From NCBI RefSeq assembly GCF_003340475.1, contig NZ_QBKA01000002.1:2365501-2429500 (forward strand): 64,000 nt of DNA, written 5' to 3'. Under the pieces are notes generated by a model. It was given only the letters and a program-made list of their open reading frames with translations. It had not been told where the DNA came from and did no database searches. Every line of letters begins with the position of its first letter. Within the stretch, counting starts at the first letter, position 1. Positions 34,911 to 43,410 of this stretch are shown piece by piece. This stretch comes from Alteripontixanthobacter maritimus (lineage in GTDB: Bacteria > Pseudomonadota > Alphaproteobacteria > Sphingomonadales > Sphingomonadaceae). The translations under genes and the position numbers were made by a program.

Positions 34911-36275
34911 ATGTCCGATTCGGTATCCTCAGCACCTGACAATTTGGCCGATGCGAAGCGGCTCTATCTGGATTTCGACAGCTTCTTCGCCTCGGCGGAA
35001 CAGCACTTCAACCCGGACTTGCGCGGCAAACCGGTCGGCGTGGTACCGCTCGATTCGCCGCATACCGGCTGTATCGCCATCAGTCGGGAAGCGAAGGCGC
35101 GCGGGCTGAAATCCAATGTTTCGATCAAGGAGGCGCGGCAAACCGTGCCGGACATGATCTTCGTGGTCGCCCGCCCCGATGCCTATGTGCGTCTGCATCA
35201 CCGCATCCTGAAAGTCATCGAGGCCTGTTTGCCAATCGCAAAAGTGCGCTCGATCGACGAGCTTGTTTGCCATTTGCTCCCATCGCAATCGGAAACGGTG
35301 ATAGCTTTGGCGGGCCGTATAAAACGCGCGCTGGCAGACGAATTCAGTTCGGGCCTTACATGCTCCATCGGGGTCGCGAGTACGGAATTGCTGGCCAAGA
35401 TCGGGGCGGAACTGACCAAGCCCGACGGTTTCAACCTGCTGCGCACCCAAAACCTGCCGGGCCAGCTGGAACATCTGAAACTGACCAAGCTACCCGGCGT
35501 TTCGGATGGGATCGAGGCCCGGTTGCTGGCTGCCGGTATCCGCAGTTTCCCCGATCTGTGGGCGCTCGACCGGAAACATCTGCGTGCGCTTTGGGGCAAT
35601 GTCGAAGGCGAACGTTTCTGGAACGGGCTTCACGGCGAACATATGGAGCGGCCGGAAACCGTGAAGCGGATGTTTGGACATAGCCGGATGCTGCCGATGG
35701 ACTGGCGGACACCCGAGAAAGTTCACGAATGCGCGCGGCAACTGGCTTTAAGCGCCGGTCGGCGATTGCGACGGGCTGGCTTCCGCGCGACGAAAATGAC
35801 CGTGGGGCTGCGCGAAGGGCGGTATTCGACCGGAGGGCGCAGCGCGAAAGGCGCGAAGAGATGGGTCCGCGAACTGGTGTTCGAGCCCGCGCGCGACGAT
35901 CACACGCTGCTGGAGATATTGAGCGAAGCCATGACGCATTGCGCGCGCGAATGGCGTTTCAAACCGCGCTCCGTCAGCGTCATGGTCCATGGGCTGGTGG
36001 CGGAAGACGCCGCGCAGGGCGACCTGTTCGGTCCTGCGTCCTCCACCTCGGTATCGGGCCGTCCACGGGTGTCACAAGCCAAGCGCGAGAAATTGAGCGA
36101 TACGCTCGATCTGCTGCGAGCGGCACACGGGCCGGCAGCAGCCACGATCGGCCCGAAAGTCGAATTGCCTGGAGGCTATCTGGGCGCCAAGATCGCATTC
36201 GGGCGGATTCCCGATCTCGCCGATTTCAGCGAAGCCCAGACCGAGGACGGCGCGACGCATTTCTGCTCGGCCTGA
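34911..36275 (+). CDS. Y-family DNA polymerase
   Basis: The 454-residue product has a Y-family catalytic core: LYLDFDSFFASAEQHF with the first metal ligand, and VRSIDEL with the second acidic pair, so it should be active and is not an inactive ImuB-type protein. A little-finger region follows (RATKMTVGLREG...). QGDLF near residue 364 fits the beta-clamp binding motif. It would copy past DNA lesions. It differs from typical DinB around the palm loop (VVPLDSPHTGCIAISREAKA). The final ~75 residues have no clear domain. Confidence 0.88.
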   Translation: MSDSVSSAPDNLADAKRLYLDFDSFFASAEQHFNPDLRGKPVGVVPLDSPHTGCIAISREAKARGLKSNVSIKEARQTVPDMIFVVARPDAYVRLHHRILKVIEACLPIAKVRSIDELVCHLLPSQSETVIALAGRIKRALADEFSSGLTCSIGVASTELLAKIGAELTKPDGFNLLRTQNLPGQLEHLKLTKLPGVSDGIEARLLAAGIRSFPDLWALDRKHLRALWGNVEGERFWNGLHGEHMERPETVKRMFGHSRMLPMDWRTPEKVHECARQLALSAGRRLRRAGFRATKMTVGLREGRYSTGGRSAKGAKRWVRELVFEPARDDHTLLEILSEAMTHCAREWRFKPRSVSVMVHGLVAEDAAQGDLFGPASSTSVSGRPRVSQAKREKLSDTLDLLRAAHGPAAATIGPKVELPGGYLGAKIAFGRIPDLADFSEAQTEDGATHFCSA

Positions 36276-36328
36276 GCCAGATGAGACGCTGGACATGACC
36301 CTGAGGTCTTACACACAAAGCTGAAACG

Positions 36329-36361
36329 AAAAAGGCGGCCCGCTTGTCGCAGGCCGCCTTT
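36329..36361 (-). terminator. Intrinsic terminator of the rplM-rpsI operon
   Basis: On the minus strand AAAGGCGGCC pairs with GGCCGCCTTT over 10 bp with an 11-nt loop and two further T residues. It lies 34 bp past the rpsI stop codon. The Y-family polymerase gene converges on it from the left. Confidence 0.9.
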
Positions 36362-36394
36362 CCTCGGTGATCAGGCGCCCATACGGGCGGATTG

Positions 36395-37204
36395 TTACCG
36401 CTTCGAGAACTGGAAGCTCTTGCGCGCTTTTGCACGGCCATACTTCTTGCGTTCCACCACGCGGCTGTCGCGAGTAAGGAAGCCGGCGGCTTTCACCGTG
36501 GCACGCAGTTCCGGTTCGAACCGGGTCAGTGCCTGGCTGATGCCGTGCTTGACCGCGCCGGCCTGGCCGGACAGTCCGCCACCGCGAACGGTGGCGACCA
36601 CATCGTACTGGCCTTCCCGGTCGGTGATGGCGAATGGCTGGTTCAGCACAAGACGCAGCGTCGGACGCGCGAAATATGTTTCCTGTTCGCGGCCATTGAC
36701 CGTGATCTTGCCCTTGCCGGGTTTGATCCAGACACGAGCCTTGGCATCCTTGCGACGGCCAGTGGCATAAGCGCGGCCCTGGGCGTCCAGTTCCTGCTCA
36801 CGCAAAGGTGCGGGCGGGTTCTGGGCGATCGTGGCAGCATCGGCATTCGGCGCATCGCCAGCGATGTCTTTCAGATCGGCGAGGTCGGAGACGGTTGCTG
36901 TCTCGGCCTTTGGCTCTTCAGCCTTGGGTTCCGCAGGGTCAGCTGCCTTTACGTCGGCCTTGGGTGCATCTTCCTTGGCTGCAGCTGCCTTTGGCTCCTC
37001 AGCCTTTTTCTCGGCTGGGCTTTCGGTAGGTGCTGCGTCGGCTTTCTTGTCGTCGGCCTCTTTTGCAGGAGCCTTCTTCGCGGCAGGCTTCTTCGCCGCA
37101 GCTTTTTTGGCCGGAGCCTTCTTCGCAGCAGGCTTCTCAGCAGCGGTATCGTCTGCCTTGGCGTCTTCTGCCTTGGTGTCGGGCGTTTTCTTGTCGTCAG
37201 CCAT
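36395..37204 (-). CDS. rpsI: 30S ribosomal protein S9 with long N-terminal extension
   Basis: The 269-residue product is twice the usual S9 length. The S9 core starts near residue 139 ([20 protein letters not shown]) and ends with the invariant [15 protein letters not shown] tail that reaches the decoding site. Residues 1-104 are low-complexity, made of Lys/Ala/Pro repeats such as [20 protein letters not shown] alternating with acidic runs, like histone H1 tails. The start is firm because it overlaps the rplM stop (TGATG). Extended S9 proteins occur in alphaproteobacteria, but this one is long. Confidence 0.95.
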   Translation of the reverse strand: MADDKKTPDTKAEDAKADDTAAEKPAAKKAPAKKAAAKKPAAKKAPAKEADDKKADAAPTESPAEKKAEEPKAAAAKEDAPKADVKAADPAEPKAEEPKAETATVSDLADLKDIAGDAPNADAATIAQNPPAPLREQELDAQGRAYATGRRKDAKARVWIKPGKGKITVNGREQETYFARPTLRLVLNQPFAITDREGQYDVVATVRGGGLSGQAGAVKHGISQALTRFEPELRATVKAAGFLTRDSRVVERKKYGRAKARKSFQFSKR

Positions 37205-37683
37205 CAGGAAACAGCCTTGTTCTTGCGGTTCATGGAAGCGACGTCGAGCACTTGCGGGTCCTGCCCGTTATAAGGATGCTCGGTGCCGTTGAAGAGGTGC
37301 AGCGCACGCATCTGGTCGCGGCCCAGCGGCCCGCGCGGAACCATGCGCTCGACAGCCTTTTCGAGCACACGTTCGGGGAAGGCGCCTTCGAGGATCTTCT
37401 CGGGCGTCGTTTCCTTGATTCCGCCGATATAGCCGGTGTGCTTGTAATACTTCTTGTCCGACATCTTCTTGCCGGTGAAGCGCACCTTGCCGGCATTGAT
37501 GACGATTACGTGATCGCCGCAATCCACATGCGGGGTGTAGCTCGGCTTGTGCTTGCCGCGCAGGAGGTTGGCGATAATCGATGCGAGGCGGCCAACGACC
37601 AGACCTTCGGCATCGATGACGTGCCATTTCTTTTCGACTTCGGCCGGTTTGATCGACCGGGTCGCCTTGGTGAGCGCCTTCAT
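37204..37683 (-). CDS. rplM: 50S ribosomal protein L13
   Basis: The 159-residue product has the L13 signatures [40 protein letters not shown] and [20 protein letters not shown] use the ATG at 37683; an ATG 13 codons upstream gives a non-conserved extension. It starts the rplM-rpsI operon, the universal order, and overlaps rpsI by one base. Confidence 0.97.
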   Translation of the reverse strand: MKALTKATRSIKPAEVEKKWHVIDAEGLVVGRLASIIANLLRGKHKPSYTPHVDCGDHVIVINAGKVRFTGKKMSDKKYYKHTGYIGGIKETTPEKILEGAFPERVLEKAVERMVPRGPLGRDQMRALHLFNGTEHPYNGQDPQVLDVASMNRKNKAVS

Positions 37684-37827
37684 GGCTGTGTTCCTTGACG
37701 TAAACGTAATCGCGGAGAGCACGGCAAACTGGATTCGCGCGCCGGGGTCCGCGGGGAAGCGGGCATTTGTGCGCGAATGGTGATTTAGTCAAGCTTTCAT
37801 GCGGTGCTTGGGGGAGGTATAATAATA

Positions 37828-37854
37828 CCGCACGCACTTACACAGGGTGTGCGG
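37828..37854 (-). terminator. Possible terminator after the exported protein gene
   Basis: CCGCACGC and GTGTGCGG form an 8-bp stem with one wobble and an 11-nt loop. On the minus strand it is followed by TATTATTATACC, an A/T-rich tail. It lies 87 bp after the stop of the exported protein gene, upstream of rplM. Confidence 0.45.
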
Positions 37855-37940
37855 CCCGATGTTTGGTGAGGCATTTGGATCGGCTCGATCGGGTTTCTGT
37901 TAGTGTCCGTCCGAACCAAATTTGCGTGACATGCCTTCGT

Positions 37941-38705
37941 TTATCGGGCTGCCGACAGACTCCAATTTTCGCTAGTAGTGCGGTGACTGGTTCCGATGGA
38001 GGTTACCACTTGCCGCGAGGCACGCGCCATCATGCCCGTTTGCGAATCGGTTTCTGCATCGAATGTAACCTCGACCGTACCTTCGCTGCCACCAGGGAGC
38101 GCTATGGTTCTTGCGTCGCGCCATTGCAGGCGTTGCGGGGCGAACAGGTCGCGTGGCCAGCGCGACAGCAATTGCGCTCCGTTCGCGGCAAGCATGACAA
38201 GGTAATTGCGGACGGCCTCGACTTCGGGGCGGGGCGGACTGGCCGTTTCCAGCAATGCACGCGTTTCTCGTATGGCATCGTTGAGCACGTGTTGCTCCGA
38301 CGGATAGCCAGCATCGCCGATCAGACCAACCGCGTCCAGTGCAAGCGGGAATTGCGTGTCGGCAATACGCGCGCGCTCTTTATCGGCCAGCCAGGCGAGC
38401 GAGGATGGAGTGTCGACGTTTACCGCGGATTGCGCGCCGGACACAATGTAGGCGCGCTCCTGACGGTGGAAGCGAATGCGCCAGTCCCTCGACACAATGA
38501 TCGCTTCCTGCCGGGCTGCGGGGTTCGGGTTCGCCAGGGGGCGGCTTAGTACGCGCCGCAGCACCAGATCGGTGTCGGGAGGATCGAAGACAGGATTGGA
38601 TTGCAGCAGCCCGGTCGCGGCATATGCCGGGCCGCCGATACCGGTGGCTCCCGCGGCAAGAACCGTGCCCCAGCCAAGGCGCTGCAGGATCGCGCGCCGG
38701 TCCAT
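37941..38705 (-). CDS. Exported protein of unknown function
   Basis: The 254-residue product starts MDRRAILQRLGWGTVLAAGA, with an arginine pair before the hydrophobic core, which could make it a Tat substrate; cleavage is likely near PAYA. The mature part has no motif I recognise: VLRRVLSRPLANPNPAARQE, WRIRFHRQERAYIVSG and a C-terminal TVEVTFDAETDS. It begins 5 bp after ctaA, so it may act in cytochrome oxidase assembly, but this rests on position alone. Confidence 0.75.
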   Translation of the reverse strand: MDRRAILQRLGWGTVLAAGATGIGGPAYAATGLLQSNPVFDPPDTDLVLRRVLSRPLANPNPAARQEAIIVSRDWRIRFHRQERAYIVSGAQSAVNVDTPSSLAWLADKERARIADTQFPLALDAVGLIGDAGYPSEQHVLNDAIRETRALLETASPPRPEVEAVRNYLVMLAANGAQLLSRWPRDLFAPQRLQWRDARTIALPGGSEGTVEVTFDAETDSQTGMMARASRQVVTSIGTSHRTTSENWSLSAAR

Positions 38706-38710
38706 CCCGT

Positions 38711-39778
38711 TCACGCCCGGCGGCCCAGGATATGGGCGCCCCACGCGGTTACGCCGACCAGCAGCGCGCCAGTCACCTGATGCGCGACGGCCAGCCACAA
38801 CGCGACGCCGGTCATTACGGTGGCAATACCAAGCAGGATCTGCACGCCAACGACGGAATGGATTGCGACCGAAGCGGACCGGCGGACCGGTCGCAACGCA
38901 CGCGCCAGCACCACCAGACCGGCCAGCGCAACAAATGCCCACCACCGATGCAGGAAATGCAGCAAATACGGATCGAATGCCATGGCATGCAGCAAGCCGC
39001 GCGACCCGTCATATTCGGGCACGATCCGGCCCTGCATCAGCGGCCAGCTATCGGAAGCAAGTCCGGCGTTCAGCCCCGCCACCCATGCACCGAGCAAAAG
39101 CTGCACGAATAGCACCAGCGCGGCAATCGAAGCCACTGTCGTCAGGCGCGATGGCGGCGATCCATCGCGGCCCAGCGCCTTCAGGTCGAGCGCGGTCCAG
39201 ATCAGTCCGGCAAGCGTGAACAGCGCGGTCAGCAGATGGATCGACAGCCAGAAATGGCTCACATCCGTCATTTCGCCCGACAGGCCGCTGCGCACCATGA
39301 ACCAGCCGAAAACACCCTGCATCGCGCCCAGCATCAACAGTGCCACTAGCCGGATCTTGTAACCCTTGGGTATCTGCCCTTTGACCCAGAACCACGCCAG
39401 CGGAAGCGCGAAGGCCAGTCCGATCACACGGCCGAGCAACCTGTGGAACCACTCCCAGAAAAAAATGAACTTGAAGTCCGCCAATGTCATTCCGGCGGGT
39501 CCGGTGACATTCCGGTATTCACCGGTGGCCTGATATTTTTCGAACTCCGCCATCCAGGCCGCATCGGACAAAGGGGGGATGGTGCCCGTTATCGGCTGCC
39601 ATTCCGTGATCGACAGGCCCGATTCGGTCAGCCGGGTAATTCCGCCGACCGCAACCATCGCAACCACCAATGCAGCCACGAACCACAGCCAGTTGGCGAT
39701 CGCCCTTGGCGCGTCACCCACGCTGCCGTTCAGACGGAACTGCGTAGGCGGAGATGTAAGCGGTGTGGTTGCGACCAT
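38711..39778 (-). CDS. ctaA: Heme A synthase (COX15/CtaA)
   Basis: The 355-residue product has about eight membrane segments. GGITRLTESGLSITEWQPIT and the paired histidine regions FFWEWFHRLLGRVIGL, HFWLSIHLLTALF, LHFLHRWWAFVAL and VAHQVTGALLV match the two four-helix bundles of CtaA. It oxidises heme O to heme A for aa3-type oxidases. The start at 39778 was chosen over upstream ATGs because homologues begin close to the first helix. Confidence 0.94.
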   Translation of the reverse strand: MVATTPLTSPPTQFRLNGSVGDAPRAIANWLWFVAALVVAMVAVGGITRLTESGLSITEWQPITGTIPPLSDAAWMAEFEKYQATGEYRNVTGPAGMTLADFKFIFFWEWFHRLLGRVIGLAFALPLAWFWVKGQIPKGYKIRLVALLMLGAMQGVFGWFMVRSGLSGEMTDVSHFWLSIHLLTALFTLAGLIWTALDLKALGRDGSPPSRLTTVASIAALVLFVQLLLGAWVAGLNAGLASDSWPLMQGRIVPEYDGSRGLLHAMAFDPYLLHFLHRWWAFVALAGLVVLARALRPVRRSASVAIHSVVGVQILLGIATVMTGVALWLAVAHQVTGALLVGVTAWGAHILGRRA

Positions 39779-39787
39779 ACACGTCAT

Positions 39788-39800
39788 TTGCGGACCGCAA
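39788..39800. promoter_or_regulatory. Short perfect palindrome before ctaA
   Basis: TTGCGG and CCGCAA are exact inverted arms around one A, ending 10 bp upstream of the ctaA start. It could be an operator in the 119-bp divergent region between ctaA and the MerC-like gene. No matching known regulator is recognised. If ctaA starts at an upstream ATG, it would lie in coding sequence. Confidence 0.35.
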
Positions 39801-39897
39801 TAGCAAAGCGCAAGGGGTTCACGCTGCACCATGTATATATGCCGGACAGCGTTGAAAGCTTGCATCATGTTACACTGTCACATACATAGGGCAGGTC

Positions 39898-40314
39898 ATG
39901 ACGCGCACGCCATCCAGATTTCGCATCACGCTCGACCGCACCGGCATCGTCCTGTCAGGGCTTTGTGCAGTGCATTGCCTCGCCAGCGTGGTGTTGCTGG
40001 CTGCATTGGGAGCGGGTGGTAGCGCGCTGGGCATGTGGCTGCTCGATCCGGCGATCCACCGCTTCGGGCTGGTGATTGCCTTGTTCGTGGCGGCGGTCGC
40101 CATCGGGCTGGGTGCCTTGCGCCATCGCCGCGCTGCGCCGTTCGTGGTTGCGATGACCGGGCTCAGCTTCATGGGCGGTGCCTTGGCTGTGCCGCACGGA
40201 ATGGAAGAGGCGGTACTGACGATCATCGGCGTGGCACTGGTTTCTGCCGGACACATCCTGAACTTGCGCGGTTCGCATCAAGCGCTATCTCGCGGGGATG
40301 AGCGGCACACTTAG
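39898..40314 (+). CDS. MerC domain membrane protein
   Basis: The 138-residue product has four hydrophobic segments and the cysteine-histidine pair [20 protein letters not shown] in the first one, as in MerC. A second potential site, HGMEEAVLT, follows. MerC proteins were named for mercury uptake, but chromosomal copies without a mer operon, as here, may handle other metals. AGGGCAGGTC precedes the ATG. Its end overlaps the thiS-thiG start by 17 bp. Confidence 0.85.
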   Translation: MTRTPSRFRITLDRTGIVLSGLCAVHCLASVVLLAALGAGGSALGMWLLDPAIHRFGLVIALFVAAVAIGLGALRHRRAAPFVVAMTGLSFMGGALAVPHGMEEAVLTIIGVALVSAGHILNLRGSHQALSRGDERHT

Positions 40315-41299
40315 CATCACCCTGAACGGCGAGCCCCGGCGCGCCGCCCCCGGAACCATCGCCAGCCTGGTTGAAGCCATCGGTCTCCTTCCTGAAAAGG
40401 TCGCGGTCGAGCGCAATGGCGAAATCGTCCCGCGCAGCAATCTGGACCGGGTTCTGCTGGCCGAAGGCGACACCTTGGAAATCGTGCATTTTGTCGGCGG
40501 TGGTTCGGGGAATACCGGTTATGCCGCGCCGGACGATAGCTGGACCGTTGCAGGGCACACGTTCAATTCGCGCCTGATCGTGGGCACCGGCAAGTACAAG
40601 GACTTTGCCGAAAACGCCGCTGCATTGGCCGCCTCCGGTGCGGAAATCGTTACCGTGGCAGTCCGCCGGGTGAATGTGACCGATCCCGATGCGCCGATGC
40701 TGTCGGACTTTATCGACCCCGAACAGACCACTTACCTGCCGAACACTGCGGGCTGCTTTACTGCCGATGATGCGATCCGGACCCTGCGTCTTGCTCGCGA
40801 GGCAGGTGGATGGGAGCTTGTGAAGCTGGAAGTGCTGGGCGAGGCGCGCACGCTGTATCCCGATATGCGCGAGACGTTGAAAGCGACCGAAGTGCTGGTG
40901 GCGGAAGGCTTCAAGCCGATGGTTTATTGCGTCGACGATCCCATCGCGGCGAAGCAGCTGGAAGAGGCCGGCGCGGTTGCGATCATGCCGTTGGGCGCGC
41001 CGATCGGATCGGGCCTCGGCATTCAGAACCGGGTCACCATCCGGCTGATTGTGGAAGGCGCGAATGTGCCAGTACTGGTCGATGCGGGCGTCGGCACGGC
41101 CAGCGATGCCGCCGTGGCGATGGAGCTGGGCTGCGACGGTGTGCTGATGAACACCGCAATTGCGGAAGCGAAAGACCCCGTGCGTATGGCCCGCGCCATG
41201 AAGCTGGCGGTAGAGGCCGGACGGCACGCCTACCTCTCGGGCCGGATGGGACGGCGCAAATATGCCGATCCCAGTTCGCCCTTGGCCGGGCTTATCTAG
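40298..41299 (+). CDS. thiG: Fused sulfur carrier ThiS and thiazole synthase ThiG
   Basis: The 333-residue product joins two proteins. Residues 1-68 are ThiS-like ([20 protein letters not shown]) ending FVGGGSG; ThiG begins near residue 82 ([20 protein letters not shown]). ThiG has [20 protein letters not shown] with the Schiff-base lysine at 176, and [19 protein letters not shown]. ThiG forms the thiamine thiazole from deoxyxylulose phosphate using sulfur from ThiS thiocarboxylate. The fusion buries the Gly-Gly that is normally a free C-terminus. No other thi genes are nearby. Confidence 0.93.
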   Translation: MSGTLSITLNGEPRRAAPGTIASLVEAIGLLPEKVAVERNGEIVPRSNLDRVLLAEGDTLEIVHFVGGGSGNTGYAAPDDSWTVAGHTFNSRLIVGTGKYKDFAENAAALAASGAEIVTVAVRRVNVTDPDAPMLSDFIDPEQTTYLPNTAGCFTADDAIRTLRLAREAGGWELVKLEVLGEARTLYPDMRETLKATEVLVAEGFKPMVYCVDDPIAAKQLEEAGAVAIMPLGAPIGSGLGIQNRVTIRLIVEGANVPVLVDAGVGTASDAAVAMELGCDGVLMNTAIAEAKDPVRMARAMKLAVEAGRHAYLSGRMGRRKYADPSSPLAGLI

Positions 41300-41321
41300 C
41301 CCAGTCCCAGTTTAATGCGCC

Positions 41322-42701
41322 TCAACCGAGCCGCATGACCGTTTTCAGGTTCATGAATGTGTGCAGGCCGAACTGCGCCAGCTCACGGCCGTGGCCGGAA
41401 TTCTTGATCCCGCCGAACGGAGCTTCTGCTGAAGATGACAGCATCTGGTTGATCGCGGTCATCCCTGCCTCGATATCGCGGATGAAGCGTTCCTGTTCGA
41501 CTTCGTCCTGCGTGAAGACTGCCGAACCAAGGCCGAAGGGGATGTTGTTGGCGAGAGCAATGGCATGATCGATATCTTCGGCCCGAAAGACCATTGCGAT
41601 GGGGCCGAAAATTTCCTCCTTCGCCATCGGGCCGTCCAGATCGATGCCGGTCAGCACGCCCGCGCTGATGTAAGCACCGCCTGCATGTGCGCCCGCATCC
41701 AACGCCTCGCCGCCGAATTCCAGCTTGGCGCCTTCATCCTGCGCCTTGGCGATCTGGTCCAGCACGGTCTCGCGCTGCTCGAAACTGGATAGCGGCCCCA
41801 TGTCTGTCGCATCGTCATACGGATCGCCGGTGGTGACCGCCTGCATGGCGCCGGTGAATTTGGCCATGAAGCTATCGTAGATATCGGTGTGCACGATCAT
41901 CCGCTTGCCGCAGATGCAGGACTGGCCGGTGTTTTGAATGCGTGCCTGCACGGCTTGCTCCACCGCATCGTCCAGATCGGCGGACGGCATGACGATGAAC
42001 GGGTCGGACCCGCCCAGTTCCAGCACGACCTTTTTCAGATGCTTGCCCGCCTGTTCCGCAACGGCGCGGCCTGCGCCTTCGCTGCCGGTGAGAGTGGCGG
42101 CCACCACGCGCCGGTCGGCAAGGATGTCTGCTACAGCGTCCGATTTGATCGGCAGGTTCTGGAACAGTCCGTCGGGTGCGCCTGCCTCGACCATCATTTC
42201 CTCCATCAACGCACCGCAACCCTGCACGCTGCTGGCGTGTTTCAAGAGGCCGACGTTACCGGCAAGGATGGTCGGGGCGAGGAAGCGGACGGCCTGCCAG
42301 TAGGGGAAGTTCCACGGCATCACCGCCAACACCGCGCCTTGCGGCAGCCAGCGACCGGTCGCCGTCCCGCCGCCGCCCAATTGCCAGGTGATATCGTCCA
42401 GCATCGCCGGGCCTTCCTGTGCGAAATGACGGAATGCGGTGGCGCATTTGTGAACCTCGGCCGTGGCTGAGCTCAGGGTCTTGCCCATCTCCTTGGTACA
42501 CATGCGTGCGAGCCGATCCGCATTCGCCTCGTATGTTTCGGCCAGCTTTTCGAGCAGCGCGCAGCGCTCATCCAACCCGGTTTCGCGCCAGCTGCGATAA
42601 GCAGTGTCGGCGCGGACCAGCGCGTCCTCGATCCCGTCCTTCGTCAGCTCCTCGTAATCGGCGAGTTTCTGGCCGGTGGCGGGATTGTGGGTGGAGATCA
42701 T
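41322..42701 (-). CDS. NAD(P)-dependent aldehyde dehydrogenase, succinate-semialdehyde type
   Basis: The 459-residue product has MPWNFPYWQAVRFLAPTILA, the cofactor loop LTGSEGAGRAVAEQAG, the glutamate in VLELGGSDPFIVM and the catalytic cysteine in NTGQSCICGKRMIV. APFGGIKNSGHGRELAQFGL near the end is typical of the small succinate-semialdehyde dehydrogenase subgroup. I use the ATG at 42701, where homologues begin (STHNPATGQKLADY), although the frame stays open for 200 more codons. The true substrate is not certain. Confidence 0.9.
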   Translation of the reverse strand: MISTHNPATGQKLADYEELTKDGIEDALVRADTAYRSWRETGLDERCALLEKLAETYEANADRLARMCTKEMGKTLSSATAEVHKCATAFRHFAQEGPAMLDDITWQLGGGGTATGRWLPQGAVLAVMPWNFPYWQAVRFLAPTILAGNVGLLKHASSVQGCGALMEEMMVEAGAPDGLFQNLPIKSDAVADILADRRVVAATLTGSEGAGRAVAEQAGKHLKKVVLELGGSDPFIVMPSADLDDAVEQAVQARIQNTGQSCICGKRMIVHTDIYDSFMAKFTGAMQAVTTGDPYDDATDMGPLSSFEQRETVLDQIAKAQDEGAKLEFGGEALDAGAHAGGAYISAGVLTGIDLDGPMAKEEIFGPIAMVFRAEDIDHAIALANNIPFGLGSAVFTQDEVEQERFIRDIEAGMTAINQMLSSSAEAPFGGIKNSGHGRELAQFGLHTFMNLKTVMRLG

Positions 42702-42866
42702 CGTTCGGGCTTCCTTGGATCGTATCGGGTCGGCGGTACGGTTGGATAACGTTCCTGTGGCGCGCGCGTTTCCGGTATATGGGCGTGTGTGTAATTCCCG
42801 TTCGGAAGCGTTACGGAATATTAACCACGTCCGGCCACACCTGTTTGCGTAACAGGGACAATTGCC

Positions 42867-43394
42867 ATGACCGTAACCAGTACCGCCTCGCTGACTATTA
42901 CCGAGATGCGTGAATTCGCCAGCTTCGATCCTGCCGAACAGCGCTATATCAAGCGCAGCCTCGATGTGGGTCTGGCACGACAGGATGCCTTCAAGCTGTG
43001 GGCGCGCGACGCGGCGGAGAACATCGCCATTCGCGGGCAGTATGTGGCCTATCAGGATTTGAAAATGCTGCGCGACGTGATCCCGCATGAAGGTGCCATC
43101 GGCGCAGTGGCGGTGTTTATCGGCAATCTGACCAAGGTCGCGGTGTTCGACCTGTCGCAGGAGCGGATCGAATGCTTCAGCGCCTTCCGCTTCCTTTATG
43201 AACGACTGCTCGGGGCCGAGGTTCGCCCGTTCCTGCCCAGCGCGTTCTGCGCCGCCGCCGCATTGCCCGCGATTCGCCCCGAACGCCGCCGGATGTTGCT
43301 GCAATCCTTGAGCGAGGCCGCCGCCACGGCGCCGGGCTGGTCATTGCGGGAGCCGGGCTTCTTCCCCGAATTTGTGGAAACCGAAGCAGCCTGA
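42867..43394 (+). CDS. Protein of unknown function
   Basis: The 175-residue product is soluble, with no signal peptide. It looks largely helical: TITEMREFASFDPAEQRYIK, then DAFKLWARDAAENIAIRGQY and YQDLKMLRDVIP, and a C-terminal Pro/Arg-containing part. I recognise no family. AGGGAC lies before the ATG. The gene stands alone, divergent from the aldehyde dehydrogenase and convergent with an acyl-CoA synthetase gene. Codon use looks like its neighbours. Confidence 0.75.
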   Translation: MTVTSTASLTITEMREFASFDPAEQRYIKRSLDVGLARQDAFKLWARDAAENIAIRGQYVAYQDLKMLRDVIPHEGAIGAVAVFIGNLTKVAVFDLSQERIECFSAFRFLYERLLGAEVRPFLPSAFCAAAALPAIRPERRRMLLQSLSEAAATAPGWSLREPGFFPEFVETEAA

Positions 43395-43410
43395 TTACGG
43401 CGTAGCGGGT

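Noticed and set aside
34911-36275. ImuB-type inactive polymerase
   Set aside because: Catalytic acidic residues (DFD and SIDE) are present, and no imuA or dnaE2 gene is adjacent.
39898-40314. Mercury resistance operon
   Set aside because: Only a MerC-like gene is present; no merR, merA, merT or merP lies nearby.
42702-43304. N-terminal extension of the aldehyde dehydrogenase frame
   Set aside because: It lies mostly antisense to the 42867 gene and homologues start at the ATG at 42701.
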